A stretch of DNA of 6,200 bases from Candidatus Cloacimonadota bacterium (GTDB lineage: Bacteria > Cloacimonadota > Cloacimonadia > Cloacimonadales > WRIO01), in the NCBI GenBank assembly GCA_023230175.1, contig JALNXV010000221.1, positions 1-6,200 of the forward strand, read 5' to 3'. The position numbers and the translations under genes are program-made. Under the pieces are notes generated by a model. It was not told the origin of the DNA. It did no database searches and worked only from the letters and a program-made list of their open reading frames with translations. Below, in pieces: positions 5,321 through 6,200 of the stretch (positions within the stretch are counted from its first letter, which is position 1; every line of letters starts with the position of its first letter).

Positions 5321-6200
5321 TTAAAACAAGACATTAAGTATATCATCCTTGCTTATGTTAAAAAAATAATCTTCGGGTTTATATTTGATTAGTATATTCT
5401 GTATAGATTTATGGTCATGTGTAGTATTAATAAAATACTTTTCAAAACTGTCAATATCTTTTTTACTAAAAAAGTCTCCGTAGAATTTTAAGTCTTGTAT
5501 TATTCCTTTTTTTACAATCATAACTGCTTGTAAGCTACCACCGATAGTCCTTATTTTTTTATTATAGTTGTATTCGGGAGAATTACCGAAATTCCAATCC
5601 CAATTATTATATTTATCAATGACAAGTTTACTGATACAATTAACGTCATTTGAGTTAAACTCGTAAAACTGAGCAGGTTCATCGGAGTTTTCATCTTTAA
5701 ATGTAAGAGTTATGTGTTTAATCAGCAAATCTGTAAAACTTTCTAAACTTAGTTCTTGTTTTAAATGATTTGAAATATTAGTTACTCTACTTTGTACAGA
5801 TTTGACGGCTTTATCATTAAATTTATCTTGATCTGCAGTTAGGGCTTGAGATAAATCAGATAATTTTGAGGTAAAAAGAATGGTTCCGTGTTGTAATAAT
5901 GTTTTATTAGAAAAATATTTAGCATTACCTGAGAATTTTTTTCCGTTAATTGTTAAATCATTACGACCTTCAAGTTGAGCATTTATTCCTAATGATTGTA
6001 GGACTTCAATGATAGGTAAAGTATATTTTGAAAAGTCGTTTTCGATATTGTTTTGATTTCTCATTATAAAGCAGAAATTTAAGTTTCCTGAATCATGAAA
6101 AACTGCACCTCCGCCGGACATACGTCTGACTACAGGGATATTATGTTTTTTTATGTAATCGTAGTTGATTTCAGCCAAGGTGTTTTGTTTTCTACCGACG
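5321..6200 (-). CDS. lplA: Lipoate-protein ligase A, N-terminus cut by the window edge
   Basis: The enzyme activates lipoate with ATP and attaches it to a lysine on the lipoyl domains of 2-oxoacid dehydrogenase subunits or glycine-cleavage H protein, in the cytoplasm. The frame stays open to the right edge. The TTG at 6178 is an internal Leu, because the codons before it read V-G-R-K-Q-N-T and complete the family motif 'VGRxQN...EIN'. Counting residue 1 at that Leu, the visible motifs are 'RRMSGGGAVFHD' (18-29, lipoyl-AMP binding), 'GRNDLTINGKKFSGNA' (71-86), 'HGTILF' (97-102), the catalytic Lys in 'NDKAVKS' (K123, matching K133 of the E. coli enzyme), 'SRVTN' (130-134) and 'WDWNFG' (193-198), which opens the C-terminal region. 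The C-terminal accessory domain is present to the stop, so this is the ATP-dependent ligase and not a LipB-type transferase. Roughly 30 N-terminal residues lie outside the window, and the true start is not visible. Confidence 0.95.
   Translation of the reverse strand, partial: VGRKQNTLAEINYDYIKKHNIPVVRRMSGGGAVFHDSGNLNFCFIMRNQNNIENDFSKYTLPIIEVLQSLGINAQLEGRNDLTINGKKFSGNAKYFSNKTLLQHGTILFTSKLSDLSQALTADQDKFNDKAVKSVQSRVTNISNHLKQELSLESFTDLLIKHITLTFKDENSDEPAQFYEFNSNDVNCISKLVIDKYNNWDWNFGNSPEYNYNKKIRTIGGSLQAVMIVKKGIIQDLKFYGDFFSKKDIDSFEKYFINTTHDHKSIQNILIKYKPEDYFFNISKDDILNVLF

Noticed and set aside
6176..6178. TTG as the start codon of the lipoate ligase
   Set aside because: The codons upstream to the window edge continue the conserved family motif (V-G-R-K-Q-N-T before L-A-E-I-N), so this TTG is an internal leucine and the gene is truncated by the edge.
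1..6200. tRNA, rRNA, CRISPR array, insertion sequence or phage module
   Set aside because: The window is nearly filled with coding sequence on one strand. No cloverleaf-like segments, spaced repeats, terminal inverted repeats, transposase or phage proteins were seen.

Overview
All six genes in this AT-rich window lie on the minus strand, so transcription runs from right (6200) to left (1). The organism looks like a diderm (Gram-negative) bacterium. Two proteins carry lipoprotein signal peptides ending in a lipobox. A third has an ordinary signal peptide followed by a motif around 'IPGLGHFQ' that resembles DUF5683-type proteins. The lipoprotein at the left edge has a 'NPLDP' motif just after the lipid-anchored Cys, then a fibronectin-type segment ending in 'YKVYR'. 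I associate that style with the FCB superphylum (Bacteroidota/Cloacimonadota/Marinimicrobia-like lineages), with Cloacimonadota my best guess. This is inference from protein style, not a database result.

Layout in order of transcription. (1) 6200-5321: lipoate-protein ligase A, cut by the right edge, so its N-terminus is missing. (2) 5301-4135: a cytosolic-looking alkaline-phosphatase-superfamily phosphodiesterase/pyrophosphatase, 19 bp downstream of the ligase and probably cotranscribed with it. (3) 4134-4014: a 121-bp AT-rich gap, the only sizeable non-coding stretch, with a possible promoter and a 9-bp direct repeat. (4) 4013-2913: a polytopic WecA/TagO-type polyprenyl-phosphate sugar-1-phosphate transferase. 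(5) 2923-2189: an RNase Z-like metallo-beta-lactamase-fold hydrolase that lacks room for the tRNase Z exosite arm. (6) 2229-805: a TPR lipoprotein with a TTG start chosen by its Shine-Dalgarno site. (7) 808-227: a secreted or membrane protein resembling the DUF5683 family. (8) 219-1: the N-terminal 73 codons of a second lipoprotein, cut by the left edge.

Genes 4 to 8 are packed tightly: overlaps of 11, 41 and 4 bp, then a 7-bp gap in which the Shine-Dalgarno site overlaps the preceding stop codon. This points to one translationally coupled operon. It starts with an enzyme that begins envelope-glycan synthesis on a lipid carrier and ends with three exported proteins, so an envelope-related role is reasonable but unproven.

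No RNA genes, mobile elements, CRISPR arrays or phage genes were seen. The window mostly looks like ordinary chromosomal housekeeping and envelope genes. The points most worth a second look are the exported three-gene cassette, the A9 slippery tract at the transferase/hydrolase junction, and the unusual starts and overlaps.
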